Assembly (NCBI GenBank): GCA_964547645.1
Contig: CAZJOM010000008.1
Span: 13,645 to 77,644 of the forward strand
Origin: SZUA-430 sp964547645
Lineage (GTDB): Bacteria; Pseudomonadota; Alphaproteobacteria; Micropepsales; Micropepsaceae
Direction: 5' to 3'
DNA: 64,000 nt
Position numbers and translations under genes: made by a program. Below, in pieces: positions 50,187 to 58,551 of the stretch; positions within the stretch are counted from its first letter, which is position 1, and each line of letters opens with the position of its first letter. The notes under the pieces were generated by a model. The model saw nothing but the letters and a program-made list of their open reading frames with translations. It ran no database searches and was not told where the DNA came from.

Positions 50187-52193
50187 TCAGTGCATCGTGC
50201 GCGAGAGGCGGCGAATGGGCACCCACTTCGCTTGCGTGCGCGCGGGCGGGTTGATGCGGCGGAAGAGTGCGCCGATACCGCGCAGACTCAGACTTGCAAA
50301 TAGCCTTGTGATGCCGGCGGGCTTTGCGCGCGCGTCGCACATGTCGGCGTAGGCGTCGCCCGAGCGATGCGCGAGGCGCACGACAGTCGCGAACTCGCCC
50401 ACCGTGCGGCCGGTGAAGGAGAGGCCGAAGGCGCTGCGGCCCGAGGCGTCGGTTTGGCGCGAGAGCTGGACGGGTAGCACCGTGTCGCCGAATGGCGAGC
50501 GCAGCGTCAGTTGCCCCGCAAGTGCGCGCGCCGGCAAATCGACGACGCCTTTGGCGAGGAACCGCGCGCCGTGAACCGAGATGTCGGAGAGGCGACCGGC
50601 GAAGCGTTCGCCGCCGAGCAAGAGTTCGGCTTCGAGGCGTTTGGACATGCGCGGCGATAGGCGGCGCTGGCGCGGTTCGGCGATTGCGCCGAGCAGACAG
50701 GCGAATAGGCACGCGGTGAAGAGGGTCAGCGTGAGCAAGGGCGCCGTGACCGTTTGTAGTTCGGGTTTCATGAAGGTGGCGGCGATGCCGGCGGTCGTGC
50801 CCGCGAGGGCGATCGCGAAGACAATCACCAGGAGGCCGTTCGCGTGTTCAGGGTCGGGAACGCGCTCGGCCTTGTCGCGTTTGCGCAGCAGCGTAAAGAG
50901 CGACGGGGCAGAGAGCAGAGACTCTAAGACTTCGCTCCAACAGGCGATAAGGGCCCCGCGCATGCCGGCGTTCAATACGCCCGCCATGGTGATGGCGATT
51001 AAGAGAGTGCCCAACGCGATCACTGCGCCTTCGATTGGGCCGACTCCGCCGTAGAGTTGGATGTTGCGCAAGAGGGCGAGCGGCGGGATCGCGAAAGCGA
51101 TCGCCCACGCGAACGGCATGAGTGCGCCGAAGAGTGCCGGCATCCAAGCAAGGCGTTCGCGCAAGGTGAGGCCTTTGGCGAGCAACGGGTCGCGGGTCAA
51201 TGCTGCGTCGATGGTGCCGATGCGTTGCGCCAGCCGGCCGCGCAGATACTCGCGCACGGTGTCCGGGGCGAGGCTTGCGATCATTGGGCGGCTGACGATT
51301 CCGCGGTGCCAACCGGCTTCGGCGGCGCGTAGTCGCGCGGGAGCGTCAGGACGCAGGTTCCAACGCGAGCAGCTGCCCGATGCCGACAACGCGGCGCGGC
51401 GCCAGACGGTGCGTTGGCTGAGGCCAAGTCCGCCTGTCGCGGCACCGATCGTCTTCAGGCACGATTTGAAGAACGTGCCGGGGTCGTTGGGCAGGCGCTG
51501 CGCTATGTCGATGTCGGTGAGAACGGGGTCGCCGTCGATCGCAAAGGCCGGCACGTCGCAGAACGCGAGCCGCGGGTTGCTCGTGAACCCCGCAGCAATG
51601 CGGCGGAAGAGATCGGGCGTTGGCGTTTCGCCGGCGTTGAGCACGAGCACGAGGCTTCCCGCGGTGCGGGCGAGCGCGGCATTGATCGTCGAGCCCGTGG
51701 TCGCCTCCGGCGATGCGGCCAACCATGAGGCCTTCATGCGCTCAGCGAGCGCGCTCAGCGACTCCGCTTTGTCGGTCGCGCGATCGAGGCCGACGAGGTG
51801 GAGGCGAGTGAGATCCGTCGGGTAATCGAGCTGCGAAGCGGCGGCGAGCGAATACGCGGCTTTCGGTGCCTGTCTTGGATCGGCGATCAATATGAAGATG
51901 TCGACGCTCGGCAACTCGAAATCCGGGATCGCTTCAGGCTCGATCTCGATAGCGGCGGACATAATGTCGGCGAGTGCGGCCAGCGTCAGCGCGATGGCGA
52001 TAAATGCCTCGACGGCGAAGAGTAAAATCGACAGTGTGAGACCTGTGGCCGTCAAATCTGTCAACGTCGTGTCTGCACGCCAGAGTAGGTGCACCATCAG
52101 AAGTGCTGCACCCGTTCCAAGCGCCAGCGCGCGCGACATCGGAATCGATCGAAAAACGATCCGTTCTGATGAGTTAGGCGCGTGTTTTACCAT
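50187..52193 (-). CDS. cellulose synthase-like membrane protein with PilZ domain, glycosyltransferase motifs degenerate
   Basis: 668 residues from MVKHAPNSSERIVF. It follows the BcsA layout: two N-terminal TM helices, a GT2-like cytosolic domain (SVDIFILIADPRQAPKAAYS, SQLDYPTDLTRLHLV), further TM helices (about 360-560) and a C-terminal PilZ domain with RMSKR (RxxxR type) and LSDISVHGARF (DxSxxG). The catalytic motifs are gone: GLDRA replaces DDG, LVLNAGETP replaces the DxD, NLRPDAPARL replaces TED, and YLRGRLAQRIG replaces QxxRW. So it probably binds cyclic di-GMP but cannot polymerise sugar. Upstream of and in line with the FecR gene. Confidence 0.75.
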   Translation of the reverse strand: MVKHAPNSSERIVFRSIPMSRALALGTGAALLMVHLLWRADTTLTDLTATGLTLSILLFAVEAFIAIALTLAALADIMSAAIEIEPEAIPDFELPSVDIFILIADPRQAPKAAYSLAAASQLDYPTDLTRLHLVGLDRATDKAESLSALAERMKASWLAASPEATTGSTINAALARTAGSLVLVLNAGETPTPDLFRRIAAGFTSNPRLAFCDVPAFAIDGDPVLTDIDIAQRLPNDPGTFFKSCLKTIGAATGGLGLSQRTVWRRAALSASGSCSRWNLRPDAPARLRAAEAGWHRGIVSRPMIASLAPDTVREYLRGRLAQRIGTIDAALTRDPLLAKGLTLRERLAWMPALFGALMPFAWAIAFAIPPLALLRNIQLYGGVGPIEGAVIALGTLLIAITMAGVLNAGMRGALIACWSEVLESLLSAPSLFTLLRKRDKAERVPDPEHANGLLVIVFAIALAGTTAGIAATFMKPELQTVTAPLLTLTLFTACLFACLLGAIAEPRQRRLSPRMSKRLEAELLLGGERFAGRLSDISVHGARFLAKGVVDLPARALAGQLTLRSPFGDTVLPVQLSRQTDASGRSAFGLSFTGRTVGEFATVVRLAHRSGDAYADMCDARAKPAGITRLFASLSLRGIGALFRRINPPARTQAKWVPIRRLSRTMH

Positions 52194-52324
52194 GCTCACT
52201 GAACTGCCCCTCGCTACGCGCGAATCGCCCCGAATCGCACCAAGAAGGGAATCGCAAGTTGAGTCCTGCAACCAGTGGCAATATTGACTCAGTTTCTTCC
52301 AATCGATTGCGGCAACGAAATTTG

Positions 52325-52663
52325 ATGACCGAACCACGTTTGAAAACGTCGATCTGGGCCGCCGCTTTGATCCGCCGCGCGGAGGTGAACGGTGCGTCCG
52401 CTTTCGTTGCGCGCAAAGGAGACGCGGAGTCCGGCGCGGTGATCGTCAAGGTCGCGTTGCTCAACGGCACGGCGCGTGTGTGGTCGTCGGCGTACGGCCG
52501 CGATGGCGAGCGACGTTGGGTGCGGGCTACCGGCGTTGAGGTTGTGAGCGATGCGGATGCCGAAGCCTACGTCGCGCGCGCGCGGGCGCGCGACGAAGAC
52601 TTATGGGTTATCGAGATCGAAGACAAACAGGGACGCGATTTCTTGACGGAGGCGAAAGAGTGA
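52325..52663 (+). CDS. DUF1491 family protein
   Basis: 112 residues from MTEPRLKTSIWAAAL. The family, largely alphaproteobacterial, is marked by RLKTSIWAAALIRRAEV, FVARKGDAESGAVIVKVALL, GERRWVRATG and LWVIEIEDKQGRDFL, all present. A small cytoplasmic protein of unknown function; full family length. Divergent from the PilZ-domain gene and convergent with the alpha/beta hydrolase. Confidence 0.93.
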   Translation: MTEPRLKTSIWAAALIRRAEVNGASAFVARKGDAESGAVIVKVALLNGTARVWSSAYGRDGERRWVRATGVEVVSDADAEAYVARARARDEDLWVIEIEDKQGRDFLTEAKE

Positions 52664-52675
52664 GCTGCGCTTTGC

Positions 52676-53668
52676 CTAGCGCAGCTTGAACTCGAACGTT
52701 CCGGTTGCGCCCAGGTCGCGGGCGAAGGTTCCGTTGGTGAGGTAGGCTTTTGCGTCGGCGTTGCCTGCGAGGTAGGCGTCCCAGTAGGCGAGCGACGCTT
52801 TTTGGATGAGGGCGTGGAAGGTTGGGTCGTTGGGGCGGGTGTTGCCGCGCAGGTCGCGCCCCGAGAAGATCATGTGATCGCCGCCGTTGAAGACGAGCAA
52901 GAATTTGTCGGCGTTGATGATGTTTTGGTACGGGATCTGACGGTTCGATGCGGGCTCCGATGGGTCGAGCGGGTTCCCGTCGTCTGTTCCGGTCATGTGG
53001 AATGTCGGCATGCGGATGCTGGCGAAGGCTTCGCGGGGGTCGCCACGTTGCGGCTTTGACGGACTATAGGCGATGGATGCTTTGATGCGTGCATCCGCAA
53101 AGGAGATCCGACCGCCGGCCAGGCTTTGGCCGGAGAGCGCCATCGTGGTGATCGCGCCGAACGAGTGACCGGACATACCGATCCGGCTCATATCGAGACG
53201 GCCGCGTAGGCGGGAGTCCGCTTGGTTCATCTTTTCGAGTTCATCAAGAGCAAAAGGAATGTCGCGAAAGCGATCGACGGCCACTGACGGCGAGATGCTG
53301 TTCTTGAGCCTGTCGCGCAGGTCCGAGCGGTCGAGTCCGCCGCCGCCTCCACCGCCGAGTTCGCCGAGCACGGCCGGCGTGTCGGAACCGGGGTGTTGGA
53401 CCGCGACGGTGACATAGCCGTTCTCGGCCAGGAACCGCAGCAGGTATTCCGCGCCATCGCGATTACCGCCGAGGCCGTGGGAGAAGATGACGACGGCGCG
53501 GGTGCCGGGCGCATTTGTGGGTACGTAGATCTTATACGGGACCACGCGGTTGGCGCGGGCGGTGTCTGTCCACTCGCCGTAAGAGACGTCAACCGTGAAG
53601 CGCGCATCCGCGCGGGCGGGGCTGAAGACAAGGAGGACGAAGGCGAGTGCGGCGACTAGTCGGAGCAT
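52676..53668 (-). CDS. secreted alpha/beta hydrolase (dienelactone hydrolase / PAF-acetylhydrolase-like)
   Basis: 330 residues with a signal peptide (LLVFSPARADA). Alpha/beta-hydrolase fold: oxyanion region AVVIFSHGLGGNRDGAEYLLRF, nucleophile elbow RIGMSGHSFGAITTMAL (GHSFG), a possible Asp in MTGTDDGNPLDPSEP and the late His in VFNGGDHMIFSG. A Gly-rich insert (ELGGGGGGGLDRSDL) near residue 115 is notable. It resembles predicted dienelactone hydrolases and platelet-activating factor acetylhydrolase-like esterases. Substrate unknown; periplasmic. Divergent from the dehydratase gene. Confidence 0.87.
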   Translation of the reverse strand: MLRLVAALAFVLLVFSPARADARFTVDVSYGEWTDTARANRVVPYKIYVPTNAPGTRAVVIFSHGLGGNRDGAEYLLRFLAENGYVTVAVQHPGSDTPAVLGELGGGGGGGLDRSDLRDRLKNSISPSVAVDRFRDIPFALDELEKMNQADSRLRGRLDMSRIGMSGHSFGAITTMALSGQSLAGGRISFADARIKASIAYSPSKPQRGDPREAFASIRMPTFHMTGTDDGNPLDPSEPASNRQIPYQNIINADKFLLVFNGGDHMIFSGRDLRGNTRPNDPTFHALIQKASLAYWDAYLAGNADAKAYLTNGTFARDLGATGTFEFKLR

Positions 53669-53745
53669 GGCTTTCCTTGTGGCGGGCAGGGCGCGGGCCG
53701 TGACATTCTAAGGGGTGAAACGTTCGTCAGGGCAATATCCGTCGC

Positions 53746-55509
53746 ATGAGCAAACCTCTTCGCAGCCGCCGTTGGTTCGACAATCCGGACAATCCCGGGA
53801 TGACGGCGCTCTATCTGGAACGATACCTGAACTATGGGCTGACGCGGGACGAGTTGCAGTCGGGTAAGCCGATCATCGGGATCGCGCAGACGGGGTCGGA
53901 TCTGAGCCCGTGCAATCGCCACCATATCGAGCTCGCCAAGCGTGTGCGTGAGGGTATCGCGCAGGCGGGCGGGATTGCGATCGAGTTTCCGGTGCATCCA
54001 ATTCAGGAGACAGGCAAGCGGCCCACGGCGGCGCTGGATCGCAATCTGGCTTTTCTCGGTTTGGTCGAGGTGCTGCACGGCTATCCGCTCGACGGCGTGG
54101 TGCTGACGACCGGCTGCGATAAGACGACGCCGGCTTGCTTGATGGCGGCGGCGACGGTGAACATTCCCTCGATCGTGCTGTCCGGCGGGCCGATGCTCGA
54201 TGGCGTGTGGCGGGGCCAGCGTGCGGGGTCGGGCACGATCATTTGGCAGGGGCGGCAGATGCTCGCCAAGGGTGAGATCGGCTACGCGGAGTTTATGGAG
54301 ATGGCGGCCGCGAGCGCGCCATCGGCCGGACACTGCAACACGATGGGCACTGCGCTCTCGATGAATTCGCTGGCGGAGGCGCTGGGCATGTCGTTGCCGG
54401 GCTGTGCGTCTATTCCTGCGCCCTATCGCGAGCGGGCGCAGATGGCGCATGCGACGGGCGCGCGCATCGTCGAGATGGTGCGCGAGGATCTGAAGCCTTC
54501 CGACGTGATGACGAAGGCGGCGTTTGTGAATGCGATCCGCGTGGCGGCAGCGATCGGCGCATCGACGAATTGTCCGCCACATTTGATCGCGATCGCGCGG
54601 CATATGGGCGTCGAGCTATCGCTCAGCGACTGGCAGACCTACGGCTATGAAGTGCCGCTGATCGTGAATTGTATGCCGGCGGGCGCGCATCTGGGCGAGG
54701 GGTTTCATCGTGCGGGTGGTGTGCCGGCGGTTGTTGCGGCACTGATGGAGGCGGGGCTGATCGAAACCGGCGCGCTTACTGTCACAGGACGATCGATCGG
54801 TGAGAACTGCCGGGGACGCGTAACAGTCGATCCGGATGTGATCCGTGCGGTGAAGTCGCCGATGAAGGCGAATGCCGGGTTCCTGGTGATGTCGGGCAAT
54901 CTGTTTGACGCGGCGATCATGAAGACGAGCGTGATCGGCGAAGAATTCGCGCATCGCTATCTGGCGAAAGGCGGCGCATTCGAAGGGCGCGCGATCGTCT
55001 TCGAGGGGCCGGAGGATTATCACGATCGGATCAACGACGCGGCGCTCGGCATCGACGAGAACTGCATCCTCGTGATGCGCAACACCGGGCCGATCGGCTA
55101 TCCGGGTTCGGCGGAGGTCGTGAACATGCAGCCGCCGGACGCATTGATCAAACGTGGGATCACGGCGCTGCCCTGCATCGGCGATGGGCGGCAGAGCGGG
55201 ACGAGTGCGAGCGCCTCGATTTTGAATGCCTCACCGGAGGCGGCGGTCGGCGGCGGGCTGGCGTTGCTGAAGACCGGCGATCGCGTGAGGATCGATCTCA
55301 GCGCACGGCGTGTCGATGCGCTCGTGCCCGCCGACGAATGGGAACAGCGGCGCAAAGCGTGGACACCGCCGAAGCTGGTTTCGCAAACGCCGTGGGAAGA
55401 AATGGCGCGCGCGAACACGGGGCAGCTATCGACGGGCGCTTGCTTTGAACCGGCGACGCTCTACATCGGCATCATCAAGACGCGCGGCGAGTCGCGGGAT
55501 TCGCATTGA
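53746..55509 (+). CDS. IlvD/Edd-family sugar-acid dehydratase (xylonate/arabonate dehydratase-like)
   Basis: 587 residues. Fe-S dehydratase converting an aldonate to a 2-keto-3-deoxy acid, or a related dihydroxy acid. N-terminal RSRRWFDNPDNPGMTALYLERYLNYGLT is characteristic of the L-arabonate/D-xylonate dehydratase branch rather than IlvD. Cluster Cys lie in SDLSPCNRHH, TGCDKTTPACLMA and SAGHCNTMGTA. Later motifs: GSGTIIWQG, ASTNCPPHLIAI, NTGPIGYPGSAEV and CIGDGRQSGTSASASIL. No sugar transporter or aldolase is adjacent, so the substrate is uncertain. Followed by a small gene overlapping its stop. Confidence 0.92.
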   Translation: MSKPLRSRRWFDNPDNPGMTALYLERYLNYGLTRDELQSGKPIIGIAQTGSDLSPCNRHHIELAKRVREGIAQAGGIAIEFPVHPIQETGKRPTAALDRNLAFLGLVEVLHGYPLDGVVLTTGCDKTTPACLMAAATVNIPSIVLSGGPMLDGVWRGQRAGSGTIIWQGRQMLAKGEIGYAEFMEMAAASAPSAGHCNTMGTALSMNSLAEALGMSLPGCASIPAPYRERAQMAHATGARIVEMVREDLKPSDVMTKAAFVNAIRVAAAIGASTNCPPHLIAIARHMGVELSLSDWQTYGYEVPLIVNCMPAGAHLGEGFHRAGGVPAVVAALMEAGLIETGALTVTGRSIGENCRGRVTVDPDVIRAVKSPMKANAGFLVMSGNLFDAAIMKTSVIGEEFAHRYLAKGGAFEGRAIVFEGPEDYHDRINDAALGIDENCILVMRNTGPIGYPGSAEVVNMQPPDALIKRGITALPCIGDGRQSGTSASASILNASPEAAVGGGLALLKTGDRVRIDLSARRVDALVPADEWEQRRKAWTPPKLVSQTPWEEMARANTGQLSTGACFEPATLYIGIIKTRGESRDSH

Positions 55510-55925
55510 TGCCTCCGCTCATCAATGTGATGGGGCAAATTTGGCGCGAAATGTATGCGCTGAACTTGGACATTTCGCGCTTGCCGGGCTTTGGCGTGGT
55601 GCACCAGAGCGTCAATGTCTCGTCGGGCCTCGACGAGTTTCGTAACAAGGGCTGGTTCGGTGTTGGTCTGTCGGTCAACAACGGCAAAGGGTACGACTTA
55701 ACTTGGTCGGTCGAGATTGTCGAGGTCGATGGTCGTTATAGTGTGGAGCGCAGCTTGTACGGGAGCGATCAATCGGAAAGATACCGAGGTGGCGACCATC
55801 TGTTCTTCGAGCTGACGGAAATTGAGTTCGACTCTCAAGAAAAGCTCTGCGAACACGCGGTCGATTTGGTTCGCGAGTTTAGGAATGCGTTGCAGCAATC
55901 GCTTGCGCATGTGCCAAACGATTAA
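55509..55925 (+). CDS. hypothetical protein, 138 aa
   Basis: Starts ATG 55509, sharing a base with the dehydratase stop (TGATG), so it is translationally coupled. No signal or membrane segment. It appears alpha/beta: FGVVHQSVNVSSGLDEFRNKG, FGVGLSVNNGKGYDLTWSVEIV strands and a C-terminal helix (CEHAVDLVREFRNALQQSLA). Base composition is slightly lower in GC than neighbours, and the gene may be accessory. I do not recognise the family. Confidence 0.6.
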   Translation: MPPLINVMGQIWREMYALNLDISRLPGFGVVHQSVNVSSGLDEFRNKGWFGVGLSVNNGKGYDLTWSVEIVEVDGRYSVERSLYGSDQSERYRGGDHLFFELTEIEFDSQEKLCEHAVDLVREFRNALQQSLAHVPND

Positions 55926-55962
55926 TGGTCTGAAGATCTCAGGACAGACGGTGGAGAGTAAC

Positions 55963-56871
55963 TCAGTACTGGGGCCCCGGCGCGATGAGCACGGTGCGGA
56001 AGCCGACGTGGCTGGTGCCCAGGCCGTCTTCTTGTGGTTGGCGGGCGGCTGGGCGGTAGCGTAGGCAGTAGTTCGGGGCGCAGAGGAATGAGCCGCCTTT
56101 GATGACGTGGGCCGGTGGCGTCGCTGCTTCGAAGGCGTCGGTCGTGAATTCCCAGACGTTGCCGATCATATCGTAGAGGCCGAGGGCGTTCGGTTTGAAG
56201 CAGCCGACCGGGGCGATGCCGGTGAAGCCGTCTTCGCTGGTGTTGATCAGCGGGAAGACGCCTTGCCAGGTGTTGGCATCTTTCGGCTGTTCGCGCTCGG
56301 GCAGCGTGGCTGCGCCGGCGCGGGCGGCGTGTTCCCATTCGGCTTCAGTGGGCAGGCGGCGGCCTTTCCATTTGGCGTAGGCGGCAGCGTCTTCGTAGGC
56401 GATGGCGACGACGGGGAAGTTCTCGCGTCCTTCGATCGATGTGTCGGGGCCGCCGGGGTGGCGCCAACTAGCACCTTCGACGTAGCGCCACCAGCTTGCC
56501 GCGGTCGAGAGGTTGGCGTTGCCGGACGGCATGACGAAGACGGCGGCGCCCTTAGTGCCCGCACGTTCCGCGACGGTGACATAGTTCGTTGCCTTGACGA
56601 AGGTTGCGAACGCCGCGTTCGTGACTTCGGTGCGGTCCATCCAGAAGCCTTCGACAGTGATCGTTTGCCGGGCCTCCTCCGGGTAGATGTCGGAGCCCAT
56701 TTCGAAGGTGCCAGGCGGAATCCAGACCATGCCGGGGTGTTGGGCGCGTTCCTCGCGTTGGAGCGGGCAGGCGAGAGTGACCGGCGCTGTGGTCGGCTGC
56801 ATCACTCCGTAGATCGTGACCGCGAACAGGATTGCCGCCACGCCCACGATTGCCCATGTACGCGCCGCCAT
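55963..56871 (-). CDS. formylglycine-generating enzyme (SUMF1/EgtB-family sulfatase-modifying factor)
   Basis: 302 residues with an N-terminal membrane anchor (AIVGVAAILFAVTIYGVM). FGE-sulfatase fold: PGMVWIPPGTFEMGSD, EVTNAAFATFVKATNYVT, FPVVAIAYEDAAAYAKWKGRRL split by motif, RLPTEAEWEHAARAG and GNVWEFTTDAF. Both active-site Cys of FGE are kept in GSFLCAPNYCLRYRPAARQ (about C264 and C269). It oxidises the sulfatase motif Cys to formylglycine. It lies 14 bp after the sulfatase gene in the same operon, a dedicated enzyme-substrate pair in the periplasm. Confidence 0.92.
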   Translation of the reverse strand: MAARTWAIVGVAAILFAVTIYGVMQPTTAPVTLACPLQREERAQHPGMVWIPPGTFEMGSDIYPEEARQTITVEGFWMDRTEVTNAAFATFVKATNYVTVAERAGTKGAAVFVMPSGNANLSTAASWWRYVEGASWRHPGGPDTSIEGRENFPVVAIAYEDAAAYAKWKGRRLPTEAEWEHAARAGAATLPEREQPKDANTWQGVFPLINTSEDGFTGIAPVGCFKPNALGLYDMIGNVWEFTTDAFEAATPPAHVIKGGSFLCAPNYCLRYRPAARQPQEDGLGTSHVGFRTVLIAPGPQY

Positions 56872-56885
56872 GACTATCTAAGCGA

Positions 56886-58541
56886 TCAATTCGACCAATA
56901 GATGTACTCCTCGTCCTTCACTTCCGGCGTGTCGAGCGGGCGGTCGATGGCGATGGCGCCTTCTTGGAGCGAGGGCCACAAGGGCTTTGCCTGTTCGCCG
57001 TCGACCTTGTCCAGCAGCGCTTTCAGCTCGGCGAGCTTTTCCGCATTTGTTTCGGCAAGGTTCGTCTTTTCGGTTGGGTCGTCTTTCAGATTGTAGAGCC
57101 AGCTCTTGTCGGGCCGGGCCGCGACCTGCAGCTTCCAGTCGCCGGCGAGCAGCACTTTGTAGTGGCCGGAGCGCCAGAACATCGTTTGGTGGGGCGCGCC
57201 TTGCGCCTCGCCGTTGATGAAGGGGACGAGATTGACGCCGTCCATCTGCTTGCCTTCCGGCATCGCGGCGCCCGCTGCTGCGGCGGCGGTCGCGAAGATG
57301 TCGACGTGGCCTGCAGCGCCGGCGAACGTCGCGCCCGGCTTGATCTTCGCCGGCCACTTGACCAGCATCGGTACGCGGATACCGCCTTCGAAAAACGTGG
57401 CTTTCCAGCCGCGGTAGGGCTTGTTGATGTCGGGCAGGCCGATGTAGTGCGCTCCGCCGTTGTCGCTGGTGAAGATGATCACGGTGTTGTCTTCGATGCC
57501 GGCGTCCTTCACGGCTTTGAGCACTGTGCCGACGCCGCGGTCGAGCGCCTTGATCATCGCCGCATAGACGCGGAGGCGGTGGTTCTCGATGCCGCTCAAC
57601 GCGTCGTAGTCCGACTTCAGCGCCTGTAACGGCGTGTGCGGCGCGTTGTAGGCGAGGTAGATGAAGAACGGGCGGTTCTTGTTCGCGTCGATCGCTTTCG
57701 CCGCTTCGTCGGAGAGATAATCCGTCATGTACTTCGAAGGTTTGAAGCGGCCGGGCTTGTTGTTGTTCACAACGGCGAAGGGCAGGTTCGCCCAAAGGAA
57801 CTTGTCGATCGGGTCGAAGTCCTGGCGGGCCTCGACGATGTTCGGATCACTTGAGTCGCCGAACAACGAGGCGCCGCCGAGAAAGCCCAGGTACTCGTCG
57901 AAGCCGCGGGCTTCGGGGCGCGTCGCCGCGGTTTCTCCCAGGTGCCACTTGCCCAGCATCATCGTGCGGTAGCCCTTGGTCTTCAGCATTTGCGGCAGCG
58001 TGGTTTCACTTGTCGGCACCGTCATCTCGGCCATGACGGGGACGTCTTTTTCAAGCTCCGCATGGTAGATCGGCGGGTGAGTGCTGTTCGTCGAGATGTG
58101 GGTCAAGAGCTTGGCGAACTGCAAAGGTACCGGCGTGAACTCGAAGCCGAAGCGTGTGGCATAGCGGCCGGTCATCATCGCCGCGCGCGAGGGTGCGCAG
58201 GTTGCATTGCCGGAATAGGACTGCGTCAGGTTCGCACCGTCGGCTGCGATCGAATTGATGTTCGGCGTCGGCACGGCGCCGTTCGCCACGCCGCCGCCCG
58301 ACAGCGTGATGTCGTTGTAGCCGAGGTCGTCGGCGACGATCAGGATGATGTTGGGCGGACGATCCGTGGCGGCAGGAGCGTCAGGGCCCTTCTCCCATAC
58401 GACCTCGCGGTTCGGTTGAACGGGATCGCGGAACGATGCGACGAGGCCCGGCAAGTAGTACCAGTAGTTCTGGAACGCGATGTAGCCGCCGACCGCAAGC
58501 ACGGCGATGACGGCGAGCGTGATCGTAAGCCATCGGGACAT
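56886..58541 (-). CDS. arylsulfatase (Cys-type, membrane-anchored)
   Basis: 551 residues with an N-terminal membrane segment (LTITLAVIAVLAVGGYIAF). Alkaline-phosphatase superfamily sulfatase: NIILIVADDLGYNDITLSGG (metal Asp71-Asp72) and the modification site TCAPSRAAMMTGRYATRFG (C115 in CxPSR). Further motifs: MMLGKWHLGET, YLAYNAPHTPLQA, IFTSDNGGAHYIG and FEGGIRVPMLVKWPAKI. Cys115 should be converted to formylglycine by the next gene product. It hydrolyses sulfate esters; the substrate is not evident. First gene of the sulfatase/FGE unit. Confidence 0.94.
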   Translation of the reverse strand: MSRWLTITLAVIAVLAVGGYIAFQNYWYYLPGLVASFRDPVQPNREVVWEKGPDAPAATDRPPNIILIVADDLGYNDITLSGGGVANGAVPTPNINSIAADGANLTQSYSGNATCAPSRAAMMTGRYATRFGFEFTPVPLQFAKLLTHISTNSTHPPIYHAELEKDVPVMAEMTVPTSETTLPQMLKTKGYRTMMLGKWHLGETAATRPEARGFDEYLGFLGGASLFGDSSDPNIVEARQDFDPIDKFLWANLPFAVVNNNKPGRFKPSKYMTDYLSDEAAKAIDANKNRPFFIYLAYNAPHTPLQALKSDYDALSGIENHRLRVYAAMIKALDRGVGTVLKAVKDAGIEDNTVIIFTSDNGGAHYIGLPDINKPYRGWKATFFEGGIRVPMLVKWPAKIKPGATFAGAAGHVDIFATAAAAAGAAMPEGKQMDGVNLVPFINGEAQGAPHQTMFWRSGHYKVLLAGDWKLQVAARPDKSWLYNLKDDPTEKTNLAETNAEKLAELKALLDKVDGEQAKPLWPSLQEGAIAIDRPLDTPEVKDEEYIYWSN

Positions 58542-58551
58542 GAGTGCGCTC

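Noticed and set aside
49639..50352. Plus-strand frames of 83-117 aa in the region before the FecR gene
   Set aside because: No ribosome site or recognised motif, Arg-rich random composition, and they run through the hairpins and into the antisense of the PilZ-domain gene.
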